Shown: positions 8,594-17,474, counted from the first letter of the stretch. The stretch is 62,554 nucleotides of DNA from Planctomycetota bacterium (GCA_020849665.1 JADLFX010000025.1:1-62554); one strand, 5' to 3'. Notes: generated by a model from the letters alone, not told the origin. Program-made: numbers and translations.

Positions 8594-9409
8594 TCAGGCC
8601 CGCTGGCGGCGCGCCGCGAAGAGCAGCACGCCGGCCGCCACCGCGACGTTCAGGCTCTCGACCGGCGGCGCCATGTCGATCCTCGTGTGCACGCCGGCCG
8701 CCGCCGCCAGCGCCTCGGGCACGCCCTCGCCCTCGTTGCCCAGGACCAGGAGCGTCGGCTTGCGCCAGTCCACGTCCCAGTACGCCACCACCTCGCGGCC
8801 CGCGGCGGCCTGCGCCTCGGCCACGACGATCTGCAGCCGGTGCTGCTTCGCCAGCGCGACCACGTCCTCGACGCGTTGCTCGCCGAGCGTGGGCAGGCGG
8901 AACACCGAGCCGGCCGAGCCGCGCAGCGCCTTGTCGCGGTACGGATCCGCGCCGCCCTGGAGGGCCAGGAGCCCGCTCGCCCCGGCCGCTTCGGCCACCC
9001 GCACGAGCGCGCCCAGGTTGCCCGGGTCCTTCACGCCGGCGGCCACCACGACCAGGGGTGCGGCGCCGCGCGCGAGCAGGTCGTCCCGCTGGTAGGCGGG
9101 CCGGCGCAGGATCGCCAGCACCCCCTGCGGCGTCTTCACGCCCGAGATCCGCTCCAGGACCGAGTCGCTGACCTCGTGGATCCGGCCGGCCTCCCGCTCC
9201 AGGCGGCGCCGGACGTTGCGGCCCAGTTCGCTGCCGAGGAGGCGCGATCCCACCACCGCCTCCTCCACCGGGACCTTGGCCTCCAGGGCCTCCGACACGA
9301 GCTTGATCCCTTCGGCCAGCATCACCTCGGGGGGTGCGCCGCGGGCGGCGTCCTGGAACCGCCGCACGAGGGGGTTCTTGGGGGAGGTGATGGACGGGTT
9401 GGGATCCAT
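8594..9409 (-). CDS. TrmH/SpoU-family RNA 2'-O-methyltransferase
   Basis: 271 residues. I chose ATG 9409 because conserved sequence begins with ITSPKNPLVRRFQDA, the usual start of the substrate-binding domain; upstream residues are basic and unlike the family. SPOUT motifs are visible: motif 1 VKDPGNLGALVRVAEAAG, motif 2 LLVLGNEGEGVP, and motif 3 PPVESLNVAVAAGVLLF near the C-terminus. These form the trefoil-knot AdoMet site. The family methylates ribose 2'-OH groups in rRNA or tRNA; the exact target (RlmB-like, TsnR-like or other) cannot be told from sequence alone. It is the first gene of the run leading to rarA. Confidence 0.93.
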   Translation of the reverse strand: MDPNPSITSPKNPLVRRFQDAARGAPPEVMLAEGIKLVSEALEAKVPVEEAVVGSRLLGSELGRNVRRRLEREAGRIHEVSDSVLERISGVKTPQGVLAILRRPAYQRDDLLARGAAPLVVVAAGVKDPGNLGALVRVAEAAGASGLLALQGGADPYRDKALRGSAGSVFRLPTLGEQRVEDVVALAKQHRLQIVVAEAQAAAGREVVAYWDVDWRKPTLLVLGNEGEGVPEALAAAAGVHTRIDMAPPVESLNVAVAAGVLLFAARRQRA

Positions 9410-9503
9410 GGCGGGCCGGGTAGGGTAACGGACCCCGCGGCCCGCCGCCCGCCCGAGCGCCGCCGGCCGAAATCTTTCCCCCACTGGTCGCAACGCCACC
9501 GCC

Positions 9504-10454
9504 ATGTCGGCCCAGGTCCACGGCTACGCCATCCACCCCGGCCCCGCGCTGATGCTGGCAGCCCTGGCGCTGGGCGGACTCGGACTGCTGTGCCGCAAGG
9601 GGGTGCTGCGCGAGGCCGGCCGCCTCACCCTCTCCAAGCCCGCGTTCCTGGTGCCGGCCGCCATGGCCGTCGTGTTCGGCGCGCTCTGCGTCGACGAGTG
9701 GTTCGGCAACGCCGCGACGCCCAACCCGTTCGGCGTGCGCGGCTGGCGCGACGTGCCGTACAGCGGCGGCATCCTGTCGGGCGGCCGCGACGCGGGCAAC
9801 TGGATCCTGCTTGGCCTGACCGCGCTCACCAGCGCGGGCCACCTCGGCCTCGTGCTCGCCCACCTGCGTGGCCGGCCGGTGGACAGCGCCGCGTTCGCGC
9901 GCGGGCTGCGCCTGTTCACGCTGCCGCTCGCGCTCGGCTTCACGGCCCTCTACGGCGGCCTCTACCTGGTGAGCGTCCTCATGCGGCCGCTCGGCCCGGG
10001 GATGGTCCTCTGCTTCCTGCCCCACGTCCTGCTCGCGCCGCTCCCCGCGGTCCTCGTGCGCTCGCAGGTGCGGCCCGCGCAGGCCCTGGCAGAGACCGTG
10101 CGCATGGCCTTGCGCTCGTTCCGGCCGCTGAGCCGTCTGCTCCTGACCCAGGTCCTGTTCCTCGGCGGGATGCACTACCTGTGGATGCGCGTGCACCAGT
10201 GGAGCTCCGGCGCCTGGACGCCGCCGCTGGTCGTCTCGGGGACCTTCTCGTTCAACGTGTTCCCGTTCGCGAACGCGGGCCGCGGCACGTGGCTCGAGTG
10301 GGTCCTGATGGCGACGATGGCCACCGGCTCGGCCGTGTTCCTCACGGCCCACGTCCTCGCCGGCCAGCGCGAGTACGCGCCCGATCCCGCCCCGGCCGCG
10401 GACGCCGCCGGCGACGGCGCGCCAGCGCCCGGGCGCGGCGCCGCCCGAGGCTAG
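9504..10454 (+). CDS. polytopic membrane protein of unknown function
   Basis: 316 residues from ATG 9504, divergent from the methyltransferase with 94 bases between. Hydropathy by eye suggests about seven membrane helices: near residues 12-30, 47-65, 93-110, 134-155, 165-183, 205-225 and 275-295. The C-terminal ~30 residues are an Ala/Pro/Gly/Asp-rich tail. No family was recognised. Its TAG stop and the TAG stop of the convergent gluQ gene share the palindrome CTAG (10451-10454), so the two genes overlap by four bases. Codon usage looks like its neighbours. Confidence 0.75.
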   Translation: MSAQVHGYAIHPGPALMLAALALGGLGLLCRKGVLREAGRLTLSKPAFLVPAAMAVVFGALCVDEWFGNAATPNPFGVRGWRDVPYSGGILSGGRDAGNWILLGLTALTSAGHLGLVLAHLRGRPVDSAAFARGLRLFTLPLALGFTALYGGLYLVSVLMRPLGPGMVLCFLPHVLLAPLPAVLVRSQVRPAQALAETVRMALRSFRPLSRLLLTQVLFLGGMHYLWMRVHQWSSGAWTPPLVVSGTFSFNVFPFANAGRGTWLEWVLMATMATGSAVFLTAHVLAGQREYAPDPAPAADAAGDGAPAPGRGAARG

Positions 10455-11398
10455 GGGAAGGGCACGCCCACCGCGGGCGCGCGCGGCACGCGGCGGAGGT
10501 CGAACCCGGCCAGCAGGTCCTGCGGCCGGCAGCTCGTGCCCGCGGGCACGAGCCCGCTCAACGCCGCGACATGGCCCACCACCCGCTCCGCGCGCACGCC
10601 CTGGGCGCGCAGGCTGCGCAGCGCGGTGTCGCCGTGGCGCTTGGCCAGACGCAGGCCGTCCGCGCCGACCACCAGCGGCGTGTGCGCGAACTCCGGCGCC
10701 GTCAGGCCGAGCGCCCGGTAGAGCAGGAGCTGGCGCGGCGTGCTGGGCAGGAGGTCGTCGGCGCGCAGCACCTCGGTCACGCCCATCGCCGCGTCGTCCA
10801 CCACCACCGCGAGCTGATAGGCCGGACCGCCGTCGCGCTTGGCGATGACGAAGTCACCCCGGATCGCGCCCGCCTGCGGGCCCAGGAAGCGGTCCACGAA
10901 CGGCACCGCATCCGCGGTGACGACGAAGCGCAGCGCCGCGTCCTTGCCGGTGGCCGCGCGGGCCTCGGCCACGCTGCGCCACCGGCCGCGGCAGGTGCCC
11001 GGGTACACGGGTCCGTCGGCCCCCGACTCGTGCGGCGCGCTGGCCGCCTCCTCCACCTCCTTGCGGCTGCACACGCAGGGATAGGCGAGGCCCGCCGCGA
11101 CGAGGCGCCCGGCCGCCGCCCGGTACTCCGCGAGGCGCTGGCTCTGGATCCACACCTCGCCCTGCCAGTCGAGGCCCAGCCACGCGAGATCCTCCAGGGT
11201 CTGCGCCGTGGCCTCCGGCCGCACCCTCGGCCCGTCGATGTCCTCGATGCGCAGGCGCACCACCCCGCCGCGCGCGCGCACCGAGAGCCACGCGAGCAGG
11301 AAGGTGCGCGCATTGCCGAGATGCAGGACACCCGTGGGACTCGGCGCCAGCCGGCCCACCACCGTATGCTCCGCGCCTCCCGGCCCGGCGCCCGGCAT
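10451..11398 (-). CDS. gluQ: tRNA glutamyl-Q(34) synthetase (GluQ-RS)
   Basis: Up to 315 residues. VGRLAPSPTGVLHLGNART is the class I glutamyl-tRNA synthetase N-terminal signature with HLGN as the HIGH equivalent. A zinc-site pattern follows: C-V-C, then Y-P-G-T-C about 25 residues later. LRLAKRHGD replaces the KMSKS loop. There is no anticodon-binding domain, which separates GluQ-RS from GltX. GluQ-RS attaches glutamate to queuosine at position 34 of tRNA-Asp. Start choice is open: ATG 11398 overlaps the divergent rsgA ATG by two bases, whereas GTG 11362 or 11359 begins right at the conserved sequence and leaves about 35 bases between the genes. Confidence 0.92.
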   Translation of the reverse strand: MPGAGPGGAEHTVVGRLAPSPTGVLHLGNARTFLLAWLSVRARGGVVRLRIEDIDGPRVRPEATAQTLEDLAWLGLDWQGEVWIQSQRLAEYRAAAGRLVAAGLAYPCVCSRKEVEEAASAPHESGADGPVYPGTCRGRWRSVAEARAATGKDAALRFVVTADAVPFVDRFLGPQAGAIRGDFVIAKRDGGPAYQLAVVVDDAAMGVTEVLRADDLLPSTPRQLLLYRALGLTAPEFAHTPLVVGADGLRLAKRHGDTALRSLRAQGVRAERVVGHVAALSGLVPAGTSCRPQDLLAGFDLRRVPRAPAVGVPFP

Positions 11399-12302
11399 GG
11401 AAGGTCTCGTACTCCGCATCGATGCCAAGGTCTGCCACGTGCAGGTCGAGGGCAGGGTCCACGCACTCCCGCTGCGAGGCAAGCTCTTCGCCGTCGATCC
11501 CGCGCAGAAACGGCCGATCGCCGTCGGGGACCGCGTGCGCGTCACCCTGGACGGACAGGGCGGCGCGATCGACGAGGTGCTGCCGCGCACCTCCAAGCTC
11601 GCCCGCCGCGCCGCTGGCGAGGACGGGCGCGAGCAGGTCCTGGCCGCCAACGTGAACCAGGTGCTGGTGGTCGCGGCGATCACCGAGCCGCGCTTCGAGC
11701 CGCTCCTGGTGGACCAGATCCTCGCCGGCGCGGAACGCGAGCGACTGCCCGCGCTCCTGGCGATCACCAAGGTGGACCGCGACCGGCACGAGCGCGCGCC
11801 GCACTGGCGCGCCGTGTACGAGCGGCTCGGCTACCCGGTGCACCTCACGACGCTGAAGCACCCGGAGACCTTCGAACCGGTGCGTGCGGCGCTGAAGGAC
11901 CGGATCACCGTGCTCTGCGGCACCTCCGGCGTCGGCAAGTCGTCGCTGCTCAACGCGCTGGTGCCGGGCCTCGACCTGAAGACCGGCAAGCTGGGGCGGA
12001 GCGACCTGGGCCGGCACACCACCACGCACACCCAGCTCCTGGCCCTGCCCGGCGGCGGGCACGTGCTCGACACGCCGGGGATCCGCGCGTTCTTCCTGCA
12101 TGGCGTGGACCCCGCCGAGCTGCCGCACTGGTTCCGGGAGTTCCAGCCGCTGCTCTCGCGCTGCGCGTACTCCGACTGCAGCCACCTGGTCGAGCCGGAG
12201 TGTCCGGTGCGCGCGGCGGCGCACGACGGATCCATCGCGCCGAGCCGCTACGCGTCGTACCGCGCCATGCACGAGGACCACGACCGCGGCCGCCGGCGCT
12301 GA
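11397..12302 (+). CDS. rsgA: ribosome small-subunit-dependent GTPase A
   Basis: 301 residues from ATG 11397. It has the circularly permuted GTPase order: an N-terminal OB-fold domain (residues 1-75), then the G4 motif AITKVD, G1 P-loop GTSGVGKSSLLN, and G3 DTPG with the RsgA-typical GRHTTTH between. The C-terminal zinc knuckle C-x4-C-x-H-x5-C is intact (CAYSDCSHLVEPEC). RsgA (YjeQ) is a late 30S-subunit assembly factor with ribosome-stimulated GTPase activity. The start codon overlaps the longest possible gluQ start on the other strand, so any promoter must lie inside one of the two genes. It ends 15 bases before the convergent nitroreductase gene. Confidence 0.95.
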   Translation: MEGLVLRIDAKVCHVQVEGRVHALPLRGKLFAVDPAQKRPIAVGDRVRVTLDGQGGAIDEVLPRTSKLARRAAGEDGREQVLAANVNQVLVVAAITEPRFEPLLVDQILAGAERERLPALLAITKVDRDRHERAPHWRAVYERLGYPVHLTTLKHPETFEPVRAALKDRITVLCGTSGVGKSSLLNALVPGLDLKTGKLGRSDLGRHTTTHTQLLALPGGGHVLDTPGIRAFFLHGVDPAELPHWFREFQPLLSRCAYSDCSHLVEPECPVRAAAHDGSIAPSRYASYRAMHEDHDRGRRR

Positions 12303-12320
12303 GCCACGCGCGCCGGCTCA
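12300..12320. terminator. small inverted repeat covering both convergent stops
   Basis: TGAGCC at 12300-12305 pairs with GGCTCA at 12315-12320 around a nine-base loop. Each arm contains the TGA stop of one gene (rsgA on plus, the nitroreductase on minus). It could be a weak bidirectional terminator; the stem is only 6 bp and there is no T-tract. Confidence 0.3.
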
Positions 12321-12983
12321 GCGCGGCACGACCACGTCGGCCTGCGCGTAGCGGACCTTGGGGAGGGAGGCATACTTGTCGTCGGCGGCGCGGTAGCCGG
12401 CCGCGCATCCCGCCAGCGTGTGGTAGCCCTCCGCCTCGATGCCCAGGATCCGGTCGTACTTCGCCGGATCGATGCCTTCCAGGGGGCACGTGTCGATGCC
12501 GAGCACGGCGCACGCGGTCAGGAAGCTCCCCAGCGCGAGGTAGACCTGGCGCGCGGACCACGCATCGACGTCGAAGCGCTCCTTCGGCTGGCCGACGAAC
12601 CGGTCGATCACCTTCTGGTACCCGGCCAGGGACTCGATCGGGACCCTGCGCACCTCGGCCGTGCGGCGGATGAAGCGCTCGACGTCCGTGCTGCCCAGGC
12701 CCTTCTTCAGGGCGAACACGACCATGTGCGAGGCATCCACGACCTGGGTCTGGTTCCAGGACGCGGCCACGAGCTGCTGGCGCAGCCCGGCGTCGTGCAC
12801 GACGTAGAAGCGCCACGGCTGCAGGCCGAACGAGGACGGCGCCAGGACCAGGCTCTCCTCCAGCGCGGCCCAGGTGTCCGGGGCGATCTTGCGGGTCGCG
12901 TCGAACTTCTTGACCGCGTAGCGCCACCGCAGCTGGCTCAAGAGAGCGTCGGAGGTGAGCAAGTGGGTGATGTCTTGGGTCAT
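12318..12983 (-). CDS. nitroreductase-family NAD(P)H-dependent FMN oxidoreductase
   Basis: 221 residues from ATG 12983. The N-terminal RWRYAVKKFDATRKI, then LVLAPSSFGLQPWRFYVV, are typical NfsB-like segments that contact FMN phosphate and the flavin. The conserved SARQVYLALGSFLTACAVLG helix and GIDTCPLEGIDPAKYD follow, and the C-terminus ends the usual dimerising arm. Family members reduce nitroaromatics, quinones or dihydropteridines using NAD(P)H; the natural substrate is not evident. The gene stands alone, 134 bases downstream of the DUF2752 gene on the same strand. Confidence 0.92.
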   Translation of the reverse strand: MTQDITHLLTSDALLSQLRWRYAVKKFDATRKIAPDTWAALEESLVLAPSSFGLQPWRFYVVHDAGLRQQLVAASWNQTQVVDASHMVVFALKKGLGSTDVERFIRRTAEVRRVPIESLAGYQKVIDRFVGQPKERFDVDAWSARQVYLALGSFLTACAVLGIDTCPLEGIDPAKYDRILGIEAEGYHTLAGCAAGYRAADDKYASLPKVRYAQADVVVPR

Positions 12984-13117
12984 GGGAGACACGGCAGGCG
13001 GACCGGCGCGCGGTGGGAACGGCTTGCGAGGATGCACGTCCGGCACTGCGTGCGGCAAGGCCTCGTGCGCAGCGCGAGCCGTGTAGGCCGCGCTGCCGCG
13101 CCGCGCAAGGCGGGCGT

Positions 13118-13600
13118 CTAGAGGCGCAGATACACGTAGCCCCAGGACAGGAACAGGAGCGCGATCGCGCCGAGCAGGAGGCGCGCCAGGGGCAGCCGGA
13201 CCAGCACCTCGAGGAACGAGCGGCCGCGCACCAGGCAGTAGAGCGCGAAGCCCGCGAGGCCCAGGCCGGCCAGGGCCAGGCTGGCGCCGAAGGGCTGGGT
13301 CGCGAAGGCGCGCAGCGGTGCCAGGTGCACGACGTGGCAGGCCGCCGTGGTGACGCCGCAGGTCGGGCACGGGATGCCGTACGCGGCCGGCCATCCGCAC
13401 GCGAGCATGCCCAGGGCCTCGTGCGTGCCATAGCCGCGTGGATCGGGACGGATCCCGGCCAGCAGCACACAGGCCCAGACGGCCGCGCCGACGGCCGCGA
13501 GGGCGAGCATGCGGTCGACCCAGGGCGCGGCCGGCCCCTCCGCGACCGGCACGGTGCGGGTGTATCTCGGCTCGGCAGCGCTCGACGCCTGGGGGGGCAC
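13118..13600 (-). CDS. DUF2752 membrane protein
   Basis: 160 residues from GTG 13600; an internal start at MLALAAVG is also possible. The diagnostic motif GIPCPTCGVTTA (C-P-x-C-G-x-T-T) lies near residue 80, between hydrophobic helices at about 31-50, 105-125 and 135-155. DUF2752 proteins are small membrane proteins of unknown function in which the C-P-x-C-G motif is invariant. No partner is evident nearby. Sixty bases separate it from the preceding unknown gene. Confidence 0.85.
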   Translation of the reverse strand: MPPQASSAAEPRYTRTVPVAEGPAAPWVDRMLALAAVGAAVWACVLLAGIRPDPRGYGTHEALGMLACGWPAAYGIPCPTCGVTTAACHVVHLAPLRAFATQPFGASLALAGLGLAGFALYCLVRGRSFLEVLVRLPLARLLLGAIALLFLSWGYVYLRL

Positions 13601-13660
13601 GCCCGGCGATCATGGACCAGCGCCACTCCCGCGCAAGGCCGGCCCCTCCGGGCGGCCGCG

Positions 13661-14185
13661 TCAGCTGAAGTCGTAGATGTACGACAGCTTGTCGCGCTGG
13701 ACGATCGCGTACGGCATGTGCCGGAGCAGGCTGAGCTCGGGGCAGGCGTCCAGGTTCACGCCGCGGAGCTGCATGGCGGTCATCACGAAGAAGCGGCGCG
13801 TGCCGCCGCGCACGGCGTCGTAGGCGTGCGGCTCGATCAGGCCGGCCAGCTCCATCTGCACGCTGCCGTTGTAGAACGCGCGGATCTTGACGTTCTTTTC
13901 GTTCGTGGCGAGACGCTTGAGTGCGTAGTCGCTGGCGAAGTCGACCAGCTCGTGGGCGAACACGACCTCGTGGCGGTTCACCATCACGCTCGGCGTGCGG
14001 ATCACCTCGCCCCCGCGCAGCGACACCATGGTGGCGTCCTCGATCGGCAGGAAGAGCCGCTCCCAGTCCTCCAGGACCGTGCTCAGGCGGTGGTACTTCT
14101 TCGCCAGCCGGCCCTTGATCAGGAAGGTGTCGGTGACGAAGACGTCCTCGACGAGAACCGGGGCGCTGGTCGGTTGCGAGCTCAT
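13661..14185 (-). CDS. conserved-looking protein of unknown function, coupled to folC
   Basis: 174 residues from ATG 14185, which overlaps the folC stop as ATGA, so translation is probably coupled. The protein appears soluble, with an alternating hydrophobic/charged pattern suggesting a beta-rich fold: VFVTDTFLIKGRL, WERLFLPIEDATMVSLRGG, then VFAHELVDFASDYALKRLA and a long strand-like segment RRFFVMTAMQLRGVNLDA. There is no signal peptide or membrane helix. I do not recognise the family. The coupling to folate biosynthesis may be only positional. Confidence 0.7.
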   Translation of the reverse strand: MSSQPTSAPVLVEDVFVTDTFLIKGRLAKKYHRLSTVLEDWERLFLPIEDATMVSLRGGEVIRTPSVMVNRHEVVFAHELVDFASDYALKRLATNEKNVKIRAFYNGSVQMELAGLIEPHAYDAVRGGTRRFFVMTAMQLRGVNLDACPELSLLRHMPYAIVQRDKLSYIYDFS

Positions 14186-15489
14186 GGATGTTTCGTGGAG
14201 GGCGATCCCGCCTCGCCCAGGGCCGCACGCGCCGCGCCGACCAGGTAGAAGGAGCCGGTCACGACGCGCAGGCCCGGGCGGCGGCGCATGCGCGCCACCC
14301 CCTCGACGGCATCCCGGACCGTGTCGGCCCGGGCACCGCGCGAGCGGAGCCATGCCACGATCTCGACCGGATCCTCGCCGCTGGTCTCGGTGAGGCCCGT
14401 GACGAGGAAGCTATCGGCAATCGGCAGGAGCGCGCTCAACCCCTCGCGCCAACGCTTGTCGGCCGCGCTGGCGAAGAGCACTTGGGCCCGGGAGCCGGGG
14501 AACCCCTCGCCCAACCCGGCCGCCAGCGCCTGCAAGGACCCCTCGGTGTGGGCGCCATCGAGGACCCAGGGCGAATCCGAGGCGGAATCCAACACCTCGA
14601 ACCGCCCGGGCAGGGAGGTGCACGGGGCCGGGTCCAGGGCCAGTTCCAACCCCGGATGGAGCGTGCGCAGGCAGGCGACGGCCAGCGCGAGCGCCGGGAC
14701 CAGGAAGCGCGGTGCCCGGGGCAGGGCGAAGGGCAGCCGCGCGCCCAGGGGATCGCGGATCACGCCGGCGAAGCCTCCCTGGGCCGCGCGCACTCCCTCG
14801 ACCGCGAAGTCGCGCCCCAGGACGTGGAGGCGCGCGCCGACGCGCGCCGCGTGCGCCTCGAGCACGGCCAGCGCGGGGCCCTGCACCGCCGTGAATCCCG
14901 GCCGCCCGGGGCGCAGGACGTGCGCCTTCTCGCCGGCGATCGCCTCGACCGTGCCACCCAGGAGCTGCGTGTGCTCCAGCTCGACCACCGTGACGATGGC
15001 GGCGTCGACCGGCACCGCGGTGGTGGCGTCGAGCCGTCCGCCGATGCCCACCTCCAGGGCCCCGAGTTCGACGTCCGCCTCGGCCAGGATCTGCACCGCC
15101 GCGGCGGTCATCACCTCGAAGAAGGTGGCCGGAACGCCCAGCGCGCGCACGTGATCGAGCACGGGCAGCAGCGCGGTGCGCAGGCGCGCCTCGTCGACGT
15201 TGCGCTCCTGCAGGCGCACGCGCTCGAGGATCGTCGAGACATGGGGCGAGTAGTAGCCGCCCACGCGGAGCCCGGCGCGGGCGCCCAGCGCCTCCAGGAA
15301 CGCCGTGGTGCTGCCCTTGCCCTTCGATCCCCCGACCTGCACGAGCCTGCCCGCGGGCAGCCGTGCGCCCGGCCGGCGCAGGAGCGCGTGCATCGTGTCG
15401 AGGCTCCAGCGGATCGCGTTGGGACGCGAGCGCTCGTAGTTGGTCAATCCGGCGAGCAGGGCCTTGATGCGCTCGGTGGCGGGGTCCAT
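14182..15489 (-). CDS. folC: folylpolyglutamate synthase / dihydrofolate synthase
   Basis: 435 residues from ATG 15489; the ATG 12 codons upstream adds only non-conserved residues. The Mur-ligase P-loop is VGGSKGKGSTTAFLEAL, followed by GYYSPHVSTILERVRLQ, EVGIGGRLDATTAVP and VTVVELEHTQLLGGT, all FolC hallmarks, with VLDGAHTEGSLQAL in the C-terminal domain. FolC adds glutamates to folates and, in many bacteria, to dihydropteroate. Length fits. It is divergent from the esterase gene with 202 bases between, and translationally coupled to the unknown gene downstream. Confidence 0.94.
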   Translation of the reverse strand: MDPATERIKALLAGLTNYERSRPNAIRWSLDTMHALLRRPGARLPAGRLVQVGGSKGKGSTTAFLEALGARAGLRVGGYYSPHVSTILERVRLQERNVDEARLRTALLPVLDHVRALGVPATFFEVMTAAAVQILAEADVELGALEVGIGGRLDATTAVPVDAAIVTVVELEHTQLLGGTVEAIAGEKAHVLRPGRPGFTAVQGPALAVLEAHAARVGARLHVLGRDFAVEGVRAAQGGFAGVIRDPLGARLPFALPRAPRFLVPALALAVACLRTLHPGLELALDPAPCTSLPGRFEVLDSASDSPWVLDGAHTEGSLQALAAGLGEGFPGSRAQVLFASAADKRWREGLSALLPIADSFLVTGLTETSGEDPVEIVAWLRSRGARADTVRDAVEGVARMRRRPGLRVVTGSFYLVGAARAALGEAGSPSTKHP

Positions 15490-15691
15490 CGTCGGGGAGT
15501 CGTGGAGAGGTGCACGGGCCGCCACGGCTCGGGCGCGCCCCGTGCGAACCGGGCTGCGGCGCAGCCCGGGCGCGCGGGCCGCGCCGCGGGTCCGGCCGCT
15601 CCGGGGGCCGCGCGGGCTACTTTTCCTGCTCGGCGCCTGGGCTCGCCCGTAACACTACCGTTCCGCGCCACCGAGGCTCCTGAGGTTCCTG

Positions 15692-16732
15692 ATGCTGCCA
15701 CGCACCACGGTCGTCGCCGCCCTGCTCGCTCTCCTGCTGCCTGCCCAGACCCGCCCGCGGGAGGGCCGGGGCGGAGGGACCCCGCCGCGTCTGGAGCACC
15801 TGACGGTCCAGGAACGATCGTTCCAGAGCCCGGCCCTGGGACGCACCGTGAACTACGGCGTGTTCCTGCCCAAGGAGTACGAGACCCCGGAGGCCAAGGA
15901 GCGCCGCTACCCGCTCCTGCTCTGGCTGCACGGGATGTTCGAGGATCACCGCCGCTTCGGCGTGCGCGGCGGCGCCCAGGTGCTCGACAAGATGGTGGGT
16001 GCCGGCGACCTGCCCGCCGTCGTGTTCGTCACCGCGAACGGCGACCGCGCCTCGTTCTACGTGAACGGCAAGGACACCGAGGCCTACGAGGACCTCATCG
16101 TGAAGGACCTGCTCGCGCACCTCGGCCAGACCTACCGGATCGCGGAGTCGCGCGAGCAGCGCGCGATCCTGGGGGTGAGCATGGGCGGCTTCGGCGCGCT
16201 CAAGATCGCCCTCAAGCACCCCGAGCTCTTCGGCACCGTCGCCGCGCACTCCGCCGCGATCCTGCCTCCCGATCCGGACAACCTGGGACCGCGCTTCAAG
16301 CGGATGCTCGAGAGCGACTTCGGCAGGCGCATGGGCCTGGACCGGATCTACGGCAACCCGATCGACAAGGCCAAGTGGCGCGGGGAGAACCCCATCGCCC
16401 TGGCCGAGACCATCGCCAAGGACCAGGTGCGCGGACTGCAGATCTACTTCGACTGCGGCAGCGCAGACCGCTACGAGTTCGACGAGACCAACCTGGCCCT
16501 GCACGAGGCGCTCGACAGGCGCGGGATCGCGCACACCTGGAAGCTCGTGGACGGTGGCGGCCACGGCTGGGAGAGCGGCTACAACGGCAAGTGCCTGCCC
16601 GAGTCCCTGGCGTTCGTCGCACGGGCGCTGTCCGCGAAGGCCGGACGCGCCGGACTCGAGGGCCTGCTCGCCCCCGGCGGCGAGGGCGGCCAGGGCGCGC
16701 CGGCGTCGCGTCCCGCGGCCAAGGACCGCTGA
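15692..16732 (+). CDS. secreted alpha/beta-hydrolase, esterase D/feruloyl-esterase type
   Basis: 346 residues with a Sec signal peptide (about residues 1-20, VVAALLALLLPAQ). The nucleophile elbow is GVSMGG at 161-166 (Ser163), preceded by LLLWLHGMFED carrying the oxyanion-hole His-Gly. A likely catalytic Asp is in YFDCGSADRYEFDE and the His in DGGGHGWESGYN. This layout fits the putative-esterase family that includes S-formylglutathione hydrolase, tannase-like and feruloyl esterases. Export suggests action on extracellular esters. The C-terminal ~40 residues are a low-complexity Gly/Ala/Pro tail. A strong hairpin follows the stop. Confidence 0.88.
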   Translation: MLPRTTVVAALLALLLPAQTRPREGRGGGTPPRLEHLTVQERSFQSPALGRTVNYGVFLPKEYETPEAKERRYPLLLWLHGMFEDHRRFGVRGGAQVLDKMVGAGDLPAVVFVTANGDRASFYVNGKDTEAYEDLIVKDLLAHLGQTYRIAESREQRAILGVSMGGFGALKIALKHPELFGTVAAHSAAILPPDPDNLGPRFKRMLESDFGRRMGLDRIYGNPIDKAKWRGENPIALAETIAKDQVRGLQIYFDCGSADRYEFDETNLALHEALDRRGIAHTWKLVDGGGHGWESGYNGKCLPESLAFVARALSAKAGRAGLEGLLAPGGEGGQGAPASRPAAKDR

Positions 16733-16751
16733 CGCCGGGGACCGGCCGCAC

Positions 16752-16770
16752 GGCCGGCCTGAGGCCGGCC
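16752..16770 (+). terminator. GC hairpin after the esterase gene
   Basis: A perfect 8-bp stem, GGCCGGCC-TGA-GGCCGGCC, begins 19 bases after the esterase stop. No T-tract follows, as with the other hairpins in this window. Probably an intrinsic terminator-like element. Confidence 0.5.
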
Positions 16771-16952
16771 CCCCGGATCCTCGGCGCGCTGCCATGGCGG
16801 ACCTGGACGTCCCCGGTCAGGGCCCGCGCGGCAACGTCCGATAGATGGACCACTAGGAGACGTCGAGCCGATCCGGCTCCGCGCCCGGCCACGAGGCAGT
16901 TGCCGCACGGGCCGGAACGCGGTAGCGGAGAGGCAGACCGATCCGCGCCACC

Positions 16953-17384
16953 ATGTTCAGGCTCGACCACAGGGTCCGGGTGTTCGTCTTCCAGGTCCTC
17001 GAGGACCGGGTCCGCTACCTCCTGGTCCGGCACATGCCGGTGCAGGAGTGGCCGTTCGGCCCCGTGGTCGGCGGCGTCGCCGTCCACGAGCACCTCCACG
17101 ACGCGATCCTGCGCGAGGTGCGCGAGGAGACCGGCTTCCGCAGGCCGCTCCACCTGCTGGAGCTCACCCATCCGCAGAAGGAGCTCTTCGGCGACGTCGG
17201 CCTGGTGGAGTGGGCCTACGCGTGGCAGGCGGGCAGCCCGGACCGGCCGGTGGGCCGGATCGAGCCCGGCCCCAACGTGGGCGAGTACGCGTGGATGGGC
17301 TTCGAGGAGGCGTTCCAGCACCTCGAACCGGCCCACGACCGCGATTCCCTGATCCGCCTGCAGCTCCGCCTCCAGGCCGGCTGA
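16953..17384 (+). CDS. Nudix hydrolase
   Basis: 143 residues from ATG 16953. The Nudix box G-x5-E-x7-R-E-V-x-E-E-x-G-F is complete (from GGVAVHE through REVREETGF, about residues 47-69), so the metal site that hydrolyses nucleoside-diphosphate-linked substrates is intact. The substrate cannot be predicted. The gene is solitary, about 220 bases from each neighbour. Confidence 0.9.
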   Translation: MFRLDHRVRVFVFQVLEDRVRYLLVRHMPVQEWPFGPVVGGVAVHEHLHDAILREVREETGFRRPLHLLELTHPQKELFGDVGLVEWAYAWQAGSPDRPVGRIEPGPNVGEYAWMGFEEAFQHLEPAHDRDSLIRLQLRLQAG

Positions 17385-17474
17385 GCGCGGCGCCATGGCG
17401 CCCGCGCGCCCGGGGCGGGTCGGGCCGCGGCCCTGCGGCACCGGCCTGGACGACGCCGGCGCGCCAAGTTTCGA

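Noticed and set aside
17389..17402. GGCGCC-AT-GGCGCC palindrome after the Nudix gene
   Set aside because: The loop is too short for a hairpin and only five base pairs remain with a four-base loop; it may be a chance palindrome in GC-rich DNA.
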